Part shown: piece after piece, positions 17,530-26,497 of the stretch
Numbering within the stretch: the stretch's first letter is position 1
Layout: every line of letters begins with the position of its first letter
DNA from: Flavobacteriaceae bacterium
Lineage (GTDB): Bacteria; Bacteroidota; Bacteroidia; Flavobacteriales; Flavobacteriaceae
Length of the DNA: 64,000 nucleotides
NCBI GenBank assembly: GCA_013043685.1
Contig: JABDNT010000024.1
Span: forward strand, 1 to 64,000
Reading direction: 5' to 3'
Notes under the pieces: generated by a model
Seen by the model: only the letters and a program-made list of their open reading frames with translations
Databases searched by the model: none
What the model was told of the DNA's origin: nothing
Program-made: the position numbers and the translations under genes

Positions 17530-19125
17530 TCATTTTTTATTTACTAATGCAATTAGATCTACGTCATTGCCTAAAAGTACTTGATTGCTGTCAATCCGAC
17601 TTTCCATAGGGCCATTCTCTAATTTCAAAACTCCCCTGGGACATACTGCCGAGCAGATCCCGCAACCCACACAGCTTGCACGTACAATGTTCTCTCCTTT
17701 CTGTGCATAGGCGCGAACATCAATACCCATTTCACAATAGGTAGAGCAATTCCCGCAAGAAATACATTGGCCTCCGTTGGTGGTAATTCTGAAACGCGAA
17801 AATAATCGCTGCTGCAGCCCGAGGATGGCAGCCATCGGACAACCAAAACGACACCAAACCCTGCTTCCGAAGATGGGATAGAAACCAGTTCCTATCACAC
17901 CACTAAAAATAGCACCTATTAAAAAACCATACCACTGGCGTAGCACTGCAGCTTCGAAAATGAAAATATTACTGTTGCCGCTTCCATAATGAATGCCGAG
18001 TAAGGCAATTATAATAACAAAATAACCAACGGCTCCATAGCGAGCATCTTTCTTCAATGCATCACGTTTGAAGAACCAAATGCCCGCAAAAATAAGAGTA
18101 AGGAATACACCTGCACCGATAAGAAAAACATCCTTCGTAAGCCAATAAGCATTGGAGTCATTCCCTAAATAAGTACTCACCAGGGCCGTGGTCATAACTA
18201 CGGCAAATACCAGAACACTGTGTACTACCCATCGCTCAACCTTCCATGCGAACATACTTTTGTCCGACAAGTGACGGAAAGGATCCCCGGCAGTTTCAGC
18301 AAGGCCACCACAGCCACACACCCAACTGCAATACCAGCGCTTTCCATATTTGTATGTAAGGATGGGCGTGATAATAAAAATACTGGCAACGCCAAATAAC
18401 AGCATATACAAACCAAGATTTCCCGATGAAAGTAATCCGTCAAGGGAGTAACCATCGAATAAATAATAGTTCAGCGGCCAAACGCTTTTTAAGTCGTAAT
18501 AGGGCAGATTGTAGGCTTCACTCGTATTGAGTCTTGCCATAAATTCCGGAATCAGAAAGGCAAAAGCTGTCTGAAAGAACATAACACTCATAGTTCGAAT
18601 CCGTTCATACCGATTATGGCGATATTTCCAGATGAATTTTATACCAAAGGCAAAGATCGCAATGGTGTAAAGTGTTCCATATACAAACCATTGGCTGGCC
18701 GGATTGCCGTTTAGTAGCCTGCTTAATGGGTCGAATAAGGATATAACACCTGTATTTTCACCGTTGGCATTCAACCCGAGGTATTCAGCATAGAAATACA
18801 AGACGATATAAAACCCTGTAAGTGCAATTCCCGTGATCCAGGCCAGAAATCCTCTGCTGCTTACCGATTTGAACCAAACACCGTGATTTTTTATACCCTC
18901 AAGTTCATTGGCGTATGCTCCTCTGGCAAAAAGAATAATCCCTCCGGTAATGGATAGCAAAGAGATACTAAGCCACACCGCCTTATTTGGGAAGGTTACG
19001 TTAAAAGATGCCAATAACAATATCGCCAGGCCAAACATTCCTATAATCGTTGCGATCTTCTGTACAGTATTTAAGGTTTTTGGAGGTTCTCCGGTTAGGC
19101 TCATATTGTGTTGAACAGTACTCAT
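17530..19125 (-). CDS. NapH/CcoG-like membrane polyferredoxin (4Fe-4S binding protein)
   Basis: A 531-residue inner-membrane protein with about ten helices and several cysteine motifs. WCSWVCGCGG (about 265-275) and WCRFGCP (about 425) are the conserved membrane-linked Cys pairs of the NapH/NosR/CcoG type, and two classic ferredoxin clusters follow: CISCGNCSTYC from about 454 and CVGCGICSAVCP from about 485. It should pass electrons across or along the membrane. It begins 3 bases after the FAD-dependent oxidoreductase gene, which is its likely electron partner. The final acceptor is unknown; it is linked by operon structure to glycosyltransferases and lipid A deacylases, not to a terminal reductase. 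Confidence 0.85.
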   Translation of the reverse strand: MSTVQHNMSLTGEPPKTLNTVQKIATIIGMFGLAILLLASFNVTFPNKAVWLSISLLSITGGIILFARGAYANELEGIKNHGVWFKSVSSRGFLAWITGIALTGFYIVLYFYAEYLGLNANGENTGVISLFDPLSRLLNGNPASQWFVYGTLYTIAIFAFGIKFIWKYRHNRYERIRTMSVMFFQTAFAFLIPEFMARLNTSEAYNLPYYDLKSVWPLNYYLFDGYSLDGLLSSGNLGLYMLLFGVASIFIITPILTYKYGKRWYCSWVCGCGGLAETAGDPFRHLSDKSMFAWKVERWVVHSVLVFAVVMTTALVSTYLGNDSNAYWLTKDVFLIGAGVFLTLIFAGIWFFKRDALKKDARYGAVGYFVIIIALLGIHYGSGNSNIFIFEAAVLRQWYGFLIGAIFSGVIGTGFYPIFGSRVWCRFGCPMAAILGLQQRLFSRFRITTNGGQCISCGNCSTYCEMGIDVRAYAQKGENIVRASCVGCGICSAVCPRGVLKLENGPMESRIDSNQVLLGNDVDLIALVNKK

Positions 19126-19128
19126 AGA

Positions 19129-20433
19129 TCAGGCGTTTATAGTTTGGTTAGTATACGCTTCAAGGACTTGAGACTCGAAGGACCTGTAAAATTCAGGATC
19201 AAAATTTGCCAGCGCCAAATATTGTACAACATAGTCTGTGCCGCGATCATCGGTAAGCCAGGTATCGAATACTTCATGCCGCATTCTAATTCCGAAGGTG
19301 TTGATTCCTAAAAATTTGCCTGTCTCCTTATGTGTTGCGATTGTGAGACACTTAGTGTCATCCTCATGGATCCAGTGAAAATGTTCTTCGTAATCGGGCA
19401 GTTGCTCATTACTGTTCACCCATCCGTAGGTTTGATACTCTATATCAAAGAATTTAGCACTATTGAACCAGTTTCCGGGGTTATATTGAATCCGATTACC
19501 ACAAATTGTTTGCGCGATCGTTTCGCCCATCATTCTCCCCGTATACCAAACCGCTTCAATAGTCCTACGTTTACCTATGGCTTCGCGCTGTTCGGCACAA
19601 TCACCGATGGCATAGACGTCTGGAACATTGGTTTCGAGATACCGGTTTACTTTTACTCCACGCCCTAATTCGATACCACTACCTTTTAGAAAATCGACGT
19701 TCGGACTTACTCCGGCTGTTAACCCTACCAGATCGCATGGTATCTCTTCAGCTGTTTCAGCGACTACAACGGCACGAGCACGTCCGTTTTCGTCTGCCAG
19801 TATCTCCTTCAAATTAACACCAAGGCGTAGATCGATATGATGATTTTTTATATGCCGATTTATCATCTCGCTTTCTCCATTTGGCAGTATTCCATTCCAA
19901 AAACTGGACTCCCGTACCAGGAAGGTAACAGGGATACCACGGGTATGCAGCATTTCTGCAAGTTCAATACCAATGAGGCCTCCACCAACAATCACTGCCC
20001 GCTTACACACCTTTTTGTTGGGTGCATACTGCTCTAAAGTCTCCAGGTCCTGGTATGAATATAAGCCCTGAACACCATCCAGATCCTGCCCCGGCCAGCC
20101 AAATTTGTTCGACTTGGATCCTACGGCTATGATAAGTTTATCATACGATATTTTTGCACCATCCTCCAGGAGCAGTTGCTTCTCCTCATGCATTACCTCA
20201 TTTACATATGCCCGTTTTAACTCGATCTTGTTTTTCTCCCAAAACCAGTCCTCATAAGGTTTAGTGTGTTCGTATTTCATATGCCCCATATAGATATACA
20301 TAAGAGCTGTACGCGAAAAGAAGTGCTCTGTTTCTGCTGATATAATGGTAATTCGTTTGTCACTCAGTTTTCTGATATGACGGGCGGCAGTTACTCCGGA
20401 GATACCATTTCCAATAATTACGATGTGCTCCAT
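19129..20433 (-). CDS. FAD/NAD(P)-dependent oxidoreductase
   Basis: The 434-residue protein has an N-terminal FAD-binding Rossmann motif (IIGNGISGVTAARH), an NAD(P)-binding motif (IVGGGLIGIELAEM, about residue 147) and a C-terminal FAD motif (DVYAIGDCAEQREA), the layout of the pyridine-nucleotide disulfide oxidoreductase class II group (rubredoxin or nitrite reductase-like). There is no redox CxxC pair. Residues after about 330 form a unit rich in acidic and aromatic residues (YEEHFHWIHEDDTKCLTIA) that is not part of the core fold. It heads the minus-strand run 20433-13310 and is translationally close to the polyferredoxin gene. Together they look like a NAD(P)H-to-membrane FeS electron shuttle. 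Confidence 0.82.
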   Translation of the reverse strand: MEHIVIIGNGISGVTAARHIRKLSDKRITIISAETEHFFSRTALMYIYMGHMKYEHTKPYEDWFWEKNKIELKRAYVNEVMHEEKQLLLEDGAKISYDKLIIAVGSKSNKFGWPGQDLDGVQGLYSYQDLETLEQYAPNKKVCKRAVIVGGGLIGIELAEMLHTRGIPVTFLVRESSFWNGILPNGESEMINRHIKNHHIDLRLGVNLKEILADENGRARAVVVAETAEEIPCDLVGLTAGVSPNVDFLKGSGIELGRGVKVNRYLETNVPDVYAIGDCAEQREAIGKRRTIEAVWYTGRMMGETIAQTICGNRIQYNPGNWFNSAKFFDIEYQTYGWVNSNEQLPDYEEHFHWIHEDDTKCLTIATHKETGKFLGINTFGIRMRHEVFDTWLTDDRGTDYVVQYLALANFDPEFYRSFESQVLEAYTNQTINA

Positions 20434-20588
20434 GATGATATAGTCGTGGCTGTTGAGTCGAACATAAATTTACGTAATTACAACGGATGTAGTATTTTAT
20501 TATTCCCAAGAACCTAATTAGTAATTAATTAGGGAAATCTGTAAGTAAATCTCAAGGTATTACGACCTATTTTCGTAGATTATAAACT

Positions 20589-21305
20589 ATGAGAAAGATT
20601 CAATTCATTTTACTGCTATTGATTGGCCTGAATGCTGTAGACGGCCTGGCTCAATCCACCGCTAAGTTCTTCGATGAGGCCGATTCGTTCTTCAAGACAT
20701 TTGTTTCAAATGGGAGAATAGATTATGCCCGGATACATGAGTCCCCAACTCAATTGAATAGCCTGCTGGAATTGGCTAAAAATATAAATGTAAGAGAATC
20801 AAATCAGGCGGTGTTTAAAGCATTTTGGATTAACACGTATAATCTTACAGTCATTAAGGGAATAATAGATAATTATCCACTTGAATCACCGTTAGACGTA
20901 AAAGGGTTTTTTGATATAACCCAATATGATCTGGCAGGCGAATCCATCACATTAAATGATATCGAGAACAGGAAGTTACGTGCAATTTTTGATGACCCGC
21001 GTATTCACTTTGTTTTGGTTTGCGGAGCGCAAGGATGTCCCCCGATTATTTCCGAAGCATATTTTCCTTCCAAACTCGGGGCACAGTTGCAACGGCAAAC
21101 CAGGGGAGCATTGAACGATCCTAAATTCGTAAGAGTTGCGGATGGGAAGGTTGCACTATCCGAGATTTTTAAATGGTATCGCGAAGATTTTGTTAAAAAC
21201 GGGCAAACAGAAGTGGATTTCATAAATAAATTCAGAAAAGAAATTATTCCCGCTGATTCTGAAATAACGTATTATCCGTACAACTGGAAATTGAATTCAA
21301 AATAA
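20589..21305 (+). CDS. DUF547 family secreted protein
   Basis: A 238-residue protein with a signal peptide (MRKIQFILLLLIGLNAVDGLAQ) and one DUF547 domain. The conserved blocks are FWINTYNLTVIKGIIDNYP (about 78-96), DPRIHFVLVCGAQGCPP (about 138-154, two Cys) and EIFKWYREDFV near the C-terminus. DUF547 has no settled function; the paired cysteines and His in HFVLVC suggest a catalytic or metal site. A second DUF547 protein sits inside the arsenosugar operon at 25577-26377, and this copy is divergent from the FAD oxidoreductase. An imperfect -7 box (TATTTTCG, 20563-20570) precedes it. Confidence 0.85.
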   Translation: MRKIQFILLLLIGLNAVDGLAQSTAKFFDEADSFFKTFVSNGRIDYARIHESPTQLNSLLELAKNINVRESNQAVFKAFWINTYNLTVIKGIIDNYPLESPLDVKGFFDITQYDLAGESITLNDIENRKLRAIFDDPRIHFVLVCGAQGCPPIISEAYFPSKLGAQLQRQTRGALNDPKFVRVADGKVALSEIFKWYREDFVKNGQTEVDFINKFRKEIIPADSEITYYPYNWKLNSK

Positions 21306-21342
21306 GTTTCACCCGATTAATGATTCATTATTAGTCTTCCCT

Positions 21343-21375
21343 GCCTATCGCATGCCTCCCCATCATGCGGTAGGC
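21343..21375. repeat. REP-like G+C-rich palindrome
   Basis: Twelve-base arms at 21343-21354 (GCCTATCGCATG) and 21364-21375 (CATGCGGTAGGC) pair with a single mismatch around a 9-base loop. There is no T-run, and the element is much richer in G+C than its AT-rich flanks. It lies between two plus-strand genes, 38 bases after the DUF547 stop, in the place expected for a REP-type intergenic element. A 13-base perfect palindrome (TAATGATTCATTA, 21318-21330) lies just before it. Confidence 0.5.
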
Positions 21376-21446
21376 CGCGGAAGCACCACCAAATCTGAAT
21401 TGCGATAGTATTTCTTTAAGATTTTAGCTGGAATATTATTAGTAAT

Positions 21447-22472
21447 TTGACCTATTCAATAAAATCCATTTACTTGAAATACATCCTGGCGTTATCAATT
21501 TTCTTTGTTTTTCAATCTTGTACTTCGCAGAACTATAAGATGAATGGGGTTAGTTTTGTTGCATCCCGAAACCCTGTCGATCAAGCTCATATAGATCCTG
21601 TGATCCAGGTACAGGCAAATTTTGCCTCAATAATGCCTTTCGGATTTATACGCAGCCTGAATAATCCGGAGATAATATACAATACTGAGCGACAATGGTT
21701 TGGTGAGACCTTTGATGGGGCAGCACAATATATTGAGATGCTGCATGGTAATAATATAAAGGTGATGCTAAAACCTCAAATATGGATTTGGAGAGGCGAG
21801 TTCACCGGGTATCTTAAAATGAGTTCGGAAGAACACTGGCAGGAACTCGAAGATTCATACTCCAAATTCATACTGGAATATGCTTCTCTGGCGCAAAGCA
21901 CCAAAGTTGATTTATTTTGTATTGGAACCGAGTTGGAACAATTCATAGTGCATCGGCCGAAGTATTGGGAGAAATTGATATCTGAAATAAAAACGATATA
22001 TAAAGGAAAACTCACATATGCCGCCAATTGGGATGAATACAAACGAGTTCCGTTTTGGTATCAGCTCGATTTCATAGGTGTGGACGCCTATTTTCCAATT
22101 TCTGAAAGTGTAACACCAAGTATTTCTGAAGCCAGGGAAGGATGGCAACGTTGGAAAGAGGAAATGGAGGGAGTATCGAACACCCATAACCGAAATATTC
22201 TGTTCACCGAATACGGATACAGGAGTATGGATTATTCTGGCAAAGAACCCTGGCAAACAAGTCGGGATCAGAATAATGTGAACCTGGCTGCCCAGGCGAA
22301 TTTACTTACGGCTTTATATGAAGAGATCTGGAACGAAAGTTGGTTTGCAGGCGGATATATCTGGAAATGGTTCATTGATCATGAGATGGCCGGGGGAGAA
22401 GATAACGACCGGTTCACACCGCAGAACAAGCCTGCCGGGATGGTTGTTCAGTATTATTATTCGGATGAATAA
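21447..22472 (+). CDS. GH113-like glycoside hydrolase lipoprotein
   Basis: The 341-residue protein has a lipoprotein leader (YILALSIFFVFQSCTSQ) and a single (beta/alpha)8-barrel domain. The acid/base Glu is read in FCIGTELEQF and the nucleophile Glu in NILFTEYGYRS, the two catalytic strands of GH113 (beta-mannanase and relatives); YAANWDEYKRVPFWYQLDFIGVDAY between them is typical. The substrate is probably a beta-mannan or other beta-linked glycan, acting at the cell surface. The only usable start is the TTG at 21447: no ATG occurs before residue 32, and a later start would lose the signal peptide. A strong terminator follows. Confidence 0.75.
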   Translation: MTYSIKSIYLKYILALSIFFVFQSCTSQNYKMNGVSFVASRNPVDQAHIDPVIQVQANFASIMPFGFIRSLNNPEIIYNTERQWFGETFDGAAQYIEMLHGNNIKVMLKPQIWIWRGEFTGYLKMSSEEHWQELEDSYSKFILEYASLAQSTKVDLFCIGTELEQFIVHRPKYWEKLISEIKTIYKGKLTYAANWDEYKRVPFWYQLDFIGVDAYFPISESVTPSISEAREGWQRWKEEMEGVSNTHNRNILFTEYGYRSMDYSGKEPWQTSRDQNNVNLAAQANLLTALYEEIWNESWFAGGYIWKWFIDHEMAGGEDNDRFTPQNKPAGMVVQYYYSDE

Positions 22473-22480
22473 GAAATATG

Positions 22481-22513
22481 AAAAGCTGTCTTACAGATGT
22501 AAGACAGCTTTTT
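22481..22513 (+). terminator. Intrinsic terminator after the GH113 gene
   Basis: A perfect hairpin of AAAAGCTGTCTTAC / GTAAGACAGCTTTT with an AGAT loop ends in a T-run, starting 9 bases after the GH113 stop. Confidence 0.85.
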
Positions 22514-22615
22514 CCCAAAAAACAACAACACTTATTTATCACCTGAAATTTCCTCTAACAGGGCCGTGTTTTGCATTTTTAAATTCTAAACTTATTGTGT
22601 AAGCTTAATTATTCG

Positions 22616-22936
22616 CTATTGTTCCGGAACCGGGGGTACAACGTACCCCCAGGCGATGTATTCACAATCGTTGGAGTCTCTATAATCACTAGCTGAATTA
22701 AAACCCTGTCCTCCGCGGTTGAATATTAAGCCATCTTATGAATATCCCGCATCTCTGGAAAGGAATAATTAGTTTGTGTCTAACGAAACTCTGTTGGATC
22801 CGGAGCTAACTAATTTTATATTCAGGTTAAACCTATGTGGTTTACACTGACCTTCCTGCAAAAAATTCAATCTTTTATCATTAAAATTCTTGCACAACAA
22901 ACATAATTCAAAGAAATATATTCCTACAAATAAATC
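22616..22936 (-). pseudogene. Probable decayed gene remnant (3' end readable, internal stops)
   Basis: Within the 680-base gap between GH113 and the next gene, one minus-strand frame reads like protein for about 107 codons with only two internal stop codons. The final block is 40 codons of protein-like sequence (GLIFNRGGQGFN ... CEYIAWGYVVPPVPEQ, stop at 22616-22618). Upstream in the same frame lie LFLSRDAGYS and a block of 55 codons containing QEGQCKPHRFNLNIKL and SSGSNRVSLDTN. No start codon is found and the sequence further upstream is AT-rich with stops. I do not recognise the family. It could be chance, but two separate low-complexity-free blocks in one frame suggest a dead secreted-protein gene. 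The remaining parts of the gap (22514-22615 and 22937-23197) hold nothing I can support. Confidence 0.35.
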
Positions 22937-23197
22937 TTACACAAAATGATTAAATGTTTTAAATAATAGATAAAGTGGATTATTAAATCGACAAAAAGTA
23001 ATTTTAAAGAATAATTATAAGAATAGATATATCGGATCATTTTCCGTTAACCGACAAAAACATGCATTTCATGGAATTTTATTTTTTCATTCTTCCGAAA
23101 ATGTCTATTTGGTGTGGTGTGAAATCACAGAAATTTGTAATCCACTGGCAACGGCATTTTTTTAGTGGTGATTGACATTCCTGTTTTTAAGAATGTG

Positions 23198-23596
23198 TCA
23201 CTCTTTTTTTGTTGCTGTCCATACTGCCAGAAATCCTCTGTCCACAGCATGGGTAGTACCATAAAGGATTCCATCTTCATAATAGAATGTTGAATTATAA
23301 TCGCCACTGTTATCGCCAGAAATTAAGGCTGCGTAAATAATACCTCTCTGGGTATTTACCTTACCTTCTCTTATTGCAACCGAACTTCTATAGAATTCAC
23401 CTTCTATGCTGCTATCCGTAATGTTGGTGATACTCATCATGGCAAAATTATTGTCCGTTTTATCTTGTGGGGTCATATCGAGTTTCCATGTTCCTACTAA
23501 TTCCTGAAGATCGTCGTTAGATATCTGGGCAACAACACTAAAGTTGATTGTAAGAATCAACAGGAAAACCATTTTTTTTACTGCTACTGATTTCAT
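23198..23596 (-). CDS. Small secreted protein of unknown function
   Basis: A 132-residue protein with a clear signal peptide (MKSVAVKKMVFLLILTINFSVVAQ) and a mature part starting ISNDDLQELVGTWKLDMTPQDK. The VGTWKLD opening, followed by alternating beta-rich segments (SITNITDSSIEGEFYRSSV, TFYYEDGILYGTTHAV), is reminiscent of lipocalin-like or calycin small beta-barrels. No enzyme motif is seen. It stands alone downstream of the arsenosugar-linked AraC gene on the same strand but 118 bases away, so it probably has its own promoter. The function is unknown. Confidence 0.65.
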   Translation of the reverse strand: MKSVAVKKMVFLLILTINFSVVAQISNDDLQELVGTWKLDMTPQDKTDNNFAMMSITNITDSSIEGEFYRSSVAIREGKVNTQRGIIYAALISGDNSGDYNSTFYYEDGILYGTTHAVDRGFLAVWTATKKE

Positions 23597-23714
23597 TTGT
23601 TCGTTTTTAAGATTAATGTTTCAAAGATGAGGTTTCAAAGCATACAAATCGTTCCGATTTTAAAAATGAGACGTTTTTTGTAGTTAAGAAAAGTATCATT
23701 TCAAAAAATGAAAC

Positions 23715-24830
23715 CTAATAAGCTTCTGATTTTAAATATTTTGGAGAGTTTCCGGTAATTTTTTTTACTGTACGATTAAAAGACGCTTTCGAATTAAACC
23801 CGGCTTCGAAAGCAAGGCTTAGTAGCGTGAATTTGTCATTCTTGGGATCTTTGATCAGGGATTTCAATTCGTTGAAACGGAGTTCATTGATGTAATCGTT
23901 GAATTTTTTATTGAAAATTGAAGTCAATGCCTTTGTTACCAGATACGATTTTACATCAATAGCTTCTGACAGACCCGCCAGGGTCAATTCCTGGTTTTTA
24001 TAAAGTTTTTTCTCTGTCATAACATTGGAAATCTTATTCGCTATTTCCTCAAGTTGGAATTGGTCTTTTTCTGAGAGGATTTCCACTTTTTTAAATGCCA
24101 GGGTATTTCTTCTTGCAAACCCCTCCAATCCAAGCCAATAGGTAATAACAGCCATAATAACAAAGATCGGATCGCCAAAAAAGCTATAGGAATAATCGAA
24201 GAACAGAAAGTCAATTAATACGATGGCAGTGAATAGAATTGAAAATATCCGAAGTGCAATAACCACTCTTTTAATCCATTTGGTATTTTCTTTAATTATG
24301 CGATAGCCGGGGATCACAGGTGGATAATTTAATATTTTTTCAGCTTTAAATGAGTAATACACTATTAGACCGCCTGCGATAATATACATGGTAGGATAAC
24401 GCATCCAAACTACATATCCCCAGTAACCCAACCAACTGAGACTTTCACGTGTACCATCCCAATAGAAGTTCTGTGCCTTTATAAAGAAACTCCAGATTAT
24501 CTCAATCAATACAGGAAGAAAATGTATCCAGTGCTTGGTTTTTAATTTAAAGGTTGGGGTAACATAGCTCAGGACAAAGAAATAGATCAATGCACCGTAT
24601 ATCCAGTTGTATTCGAGTAAAATATAGTACCAGGTGTCATATCTGCCTAAACCAAATGAGTGAAGGATTTCCGCAATCAATCGGTAAGAAAAGAAGAATA
24701 GTATCGTTGCCAGGAATTGCTTTGCCGTTTTATGTAAAGTACGGGTACGCCATAATATACCTCCGTAGATGATTCCCTGAATTGCTCCAATTGCAAGTAA
24801 AACAACAAGAAGAATGTCCTTAGTTTCCAC
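23715..24830 (-). CDS. Membrane-anchored AraC-family regulator at the end of the arsenosugar operon
   Basis: A 371-residue protein with seven hydrophobic segments (about residues 5-235) and a C-terminal AraC HTH pair (about 265-371), ending KASFNRTVKKITGNSPKY. It has the same architecture as the regulator at 1969-3072. It starts 20 bases downstream of the TIGR04283 glycosyltransferase stop, on the same strand, so it may be cotranscribed with the arsenosugar genes and sense a related signal. No ArsR-type arsenic repressor is seen in the window, which makes this the nearest candidate regulator, but no cysteine cluster for As(III) binding is seen. Confidence 0.82.
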   Translation of the reverse strand: METKDILLVVLLAIGAIQGIIYGGILWRTRTLHKTAKQFLATILFFFSYRLIAEILHSFGLGRYDTWYYILLEYNWIYGALIYFFVLSYVTPTFKLKTKHWIHFLPVLIEIIWSFFIKAQNFYWDGTRESLSWLGYWGYVVWMRYPTMYIIAGGLIVYYSFKAEKILNYPPVIPGYRIIKENTKWIKRVVIALRIFSILFTAIVLIDFLFFDYSYSFFGDPIFVIMAVITYWLGLEGFARRNTLAFKKVEILSEKDQFQLEEIANKISNVMTEKKLYKNQELTLAGLSEAIDVKSYLVTKALTSIFNKKFNDYINELRFNELKSLIKDPKNDKFTLLSLAFEAGFNSKASFNRTVKKITGNSPKYLKSEAY

Positions 24831-24850
24831 TTGTCTAAAGATAGCAAAGA

Positions 24851-25558
24851 TTAAGAAACAATATACTTATTGTAATAACGTGTGAGTTCCGAAGGGCTGG
24901 CGCCAAACCATTTCTTAAAATGAATTACGGTAAAATGATATTGAAGCCTTAAAGTACCATTTTTGGTATACTTACGAGAGGAAGTAATCACATAATCATT
25001 AACCACGGTAAAATCATGCTCGTCGTAAATTCGCCCGATAAATTCGCAGTCTTCGTATACATCAAAGTCTTCATTAAAGCCCTTTAAAGATGTAAACAGA
25101 TCACGGCTAATAAAAAGAGATTGGTCACCACCACGACAAGCCCGTACATTAAAACGTGTAAACCATTGTGAAAATGTAAGGACCGGGTGCTTCGTATCGA
25201 ATTTCATACGGAAACAGCCTGCAGAATTTCCTTTTTCAACCTGGTTTAAAATGGTAGTGTCGAATCCATGTGGCGGATATGAATCGGCATGTAAGAAGTA
25301 CAATATTTCACCTTTGGCTTGCTTGGCTCCCGTGTTCATCTGGGATGCCCGGCCTTTGCGGGAAGTGAGAACGGACATGGGTAATAAGCTTCCATTATTT
25401 ATGTAATTGTTCGCACGGAAAATGGTATTGTCTGTACTTCCGCCGTCTACTACCAAAATTTCAGTGATCTTTCCTGAAGTACTCCTTTCATCCAAATGCT
25501 TTAGCAGGTCGGCTATTCCAGCCGCCTCATTATAAACAGGGATGATTATGCTTATCAT
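24851..25558 (-). CDS. TIGR04283-type arsenosugar glycosyltransferase
   Basis: A 235-residue soluble GT-A fold enzyme. It opens with ISIIIPVYNEAAGIADLL, carries VVDGGSTDNTI for the nucleotide and a metal site in YFLHADSYPP, followed by the family-typical RACRGGDQSLFISRDLF and FDVYEDCEFIGRI. This family is found in arsenosugar loci of Bacteroidota and cyanobacteria; it most likely transfers the arsenic-bearing ribose to glycerol or a related acceptor. It lies in tight array behind the DUF547 gene. The acceptor is inferred from the chemistry of known arsenosugars, not from the sequence. Confidence 0.85.
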   Translation of the reverse strand: MISIIIPVYNEAAGIADLLKHLDERSTSGKITEILVVDGGSTDNTIFRANNYINNGSLLPMSVLTSRKGRASQMNTGAKQAKGEILYFLHADSYPPHGFDTTILNQVEKGNSAGCFRMKFDTKHPVLTFSQWFTRFNVRACRGGDQSLFISRDLFTSLKGFNEDFDVYEDCEFIGRIYDEHDFTVVNDYVITSSRKYTKNGTLRLQYHFTVIHFKKWFGASPSELTRYYNKYIVS

Positions 25559-25576
25559 AGTCTAAAGATAGAAAAC

Positions 25577-26377
25577 CTATTGTTTCACATTCAAATTCCA
25601 ATCGTAGTCTTTGTATTCAATACTGGCATTGGGATCGATCTGAGTTTTCGAATAGCTATTGATATATCCAATGACATCCACTTTCCCATTTACAACGAAG
25701 TCTTTTTTATACCAGTTAAATATGGAAGACAACCTGGGATAGGTAGCATTTAGATCGTTTTTCTCACCGTTAATGAATTCTGCTGTAACCCGTTCCAGTT
25801 GAGCCTCCATTTTCGAAGCAGTGAATGCCTCGTTTAACAATTTCGGACAGGAGATTGAGGCGCAATTGATAGCGAAATGAATTCTGGGTTCGTTCATCTT
25901 TCTGAGGATACCGTTCTCAATGCCGCCCAAAGAAAGATTTTTATCACCTATGGGAACAATTCCACGGGTCCATGGACCACCAATATCTTTGATACTCCTA
26001 ACAGGATAGTTATCCAGTATAAGCTGAACAGTATACGCATTATAGGTATTGATATAATAGGCAAGTAATTCTTCCACGCTCCACTTTTCTGCGGGCTGTA
26101 TATTCGATAACATTTCCAAATAAGCACGAAGCACAGGCAGATCTTGCTGAAAACCTGCGTAATCTACCTGACCTTTATGATCAACATGCTTCTTTAAAAG
26201 TGTATCCCAAACAGAATGATCAACGATCTCATCCGAAATGTCAACTGCTGTTAAACTTCCGGTAACTAATTTTGTGGGTTGTCCCTGACTGGTAAGGCCT
26301 GCAGCTGAAAATAAGGTACATTGCTGAAAGCTCAATGCGATTATCAGGAGAAAAATTTTGGCAAGTATTTTTTTCAT
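25577..26377 (-). CDS. DUF547 lipoprotein in the arsenosugar operon
   Basis: The 266-residue product starts at the ATG at 26377 with a lipoprotein signal (MKKILAKIFLLIIALSFQQC); the longer frame from 26404 adds nine residues before it. The DUF547 domain spans about residues 60-260, with YYINTYNAYTVQLILDNYP, EPRIHFAINCASISCPK (two Cys and one His) and IFNWYKKDFVVNG. It is therefore exported and membrane-anchored, unlike the cytosolic methyltransferase and glycosyltransferase around it. Its presence in an arsenosugar cluster suggests a role in export or modification of the arsenolipid, but this is inference. A second copy lies at 20589-21305. Confidence 0.85.
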   Translation of the reverse strand: MKKILAKIFLLIIALSFQQCTLFSAAGLTSQGQPTKLVTGSLTAVDISDEIVDHSVWDTLLKKHVDHKGQVDYAGFQQDLPVLRAYLEMLSNIQPAEKWSVEELLAYYINTYNAYTVQLILDNYPVRSIKDIGGPWTRGIVPIGDKNLSLGGIENGILRKMNEPRIHFAINCASISCPKLLNEAFTASKMEAQLERVTAEFINGEKNDLNATYPRLSSIFNWYKKDFVVNGKVDVIGYINSYSKTQIDPNASIEYKDYDWNLNVKQ

Positions 26378-26497
26378 AAGTATGCTCTTCACTGTATCCG
26401 TCAAATATTAAACCATTACTTAATAGCCGAATGAGTTGTATTAAAAAACCTGTTGTACAGTCGTAGAACAGGTCCTATAATTACATTTCAGAATTAA

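Noticed and set aside
22632-22650. GGGGGTAC-AAC-GTACCCCC hairpin as a terminator or riboswitch
   Set aside because: It falls in the protein-like block of the decayed gene (codons for W-G-Y-V-V-P-P) and has no T-run on either side.
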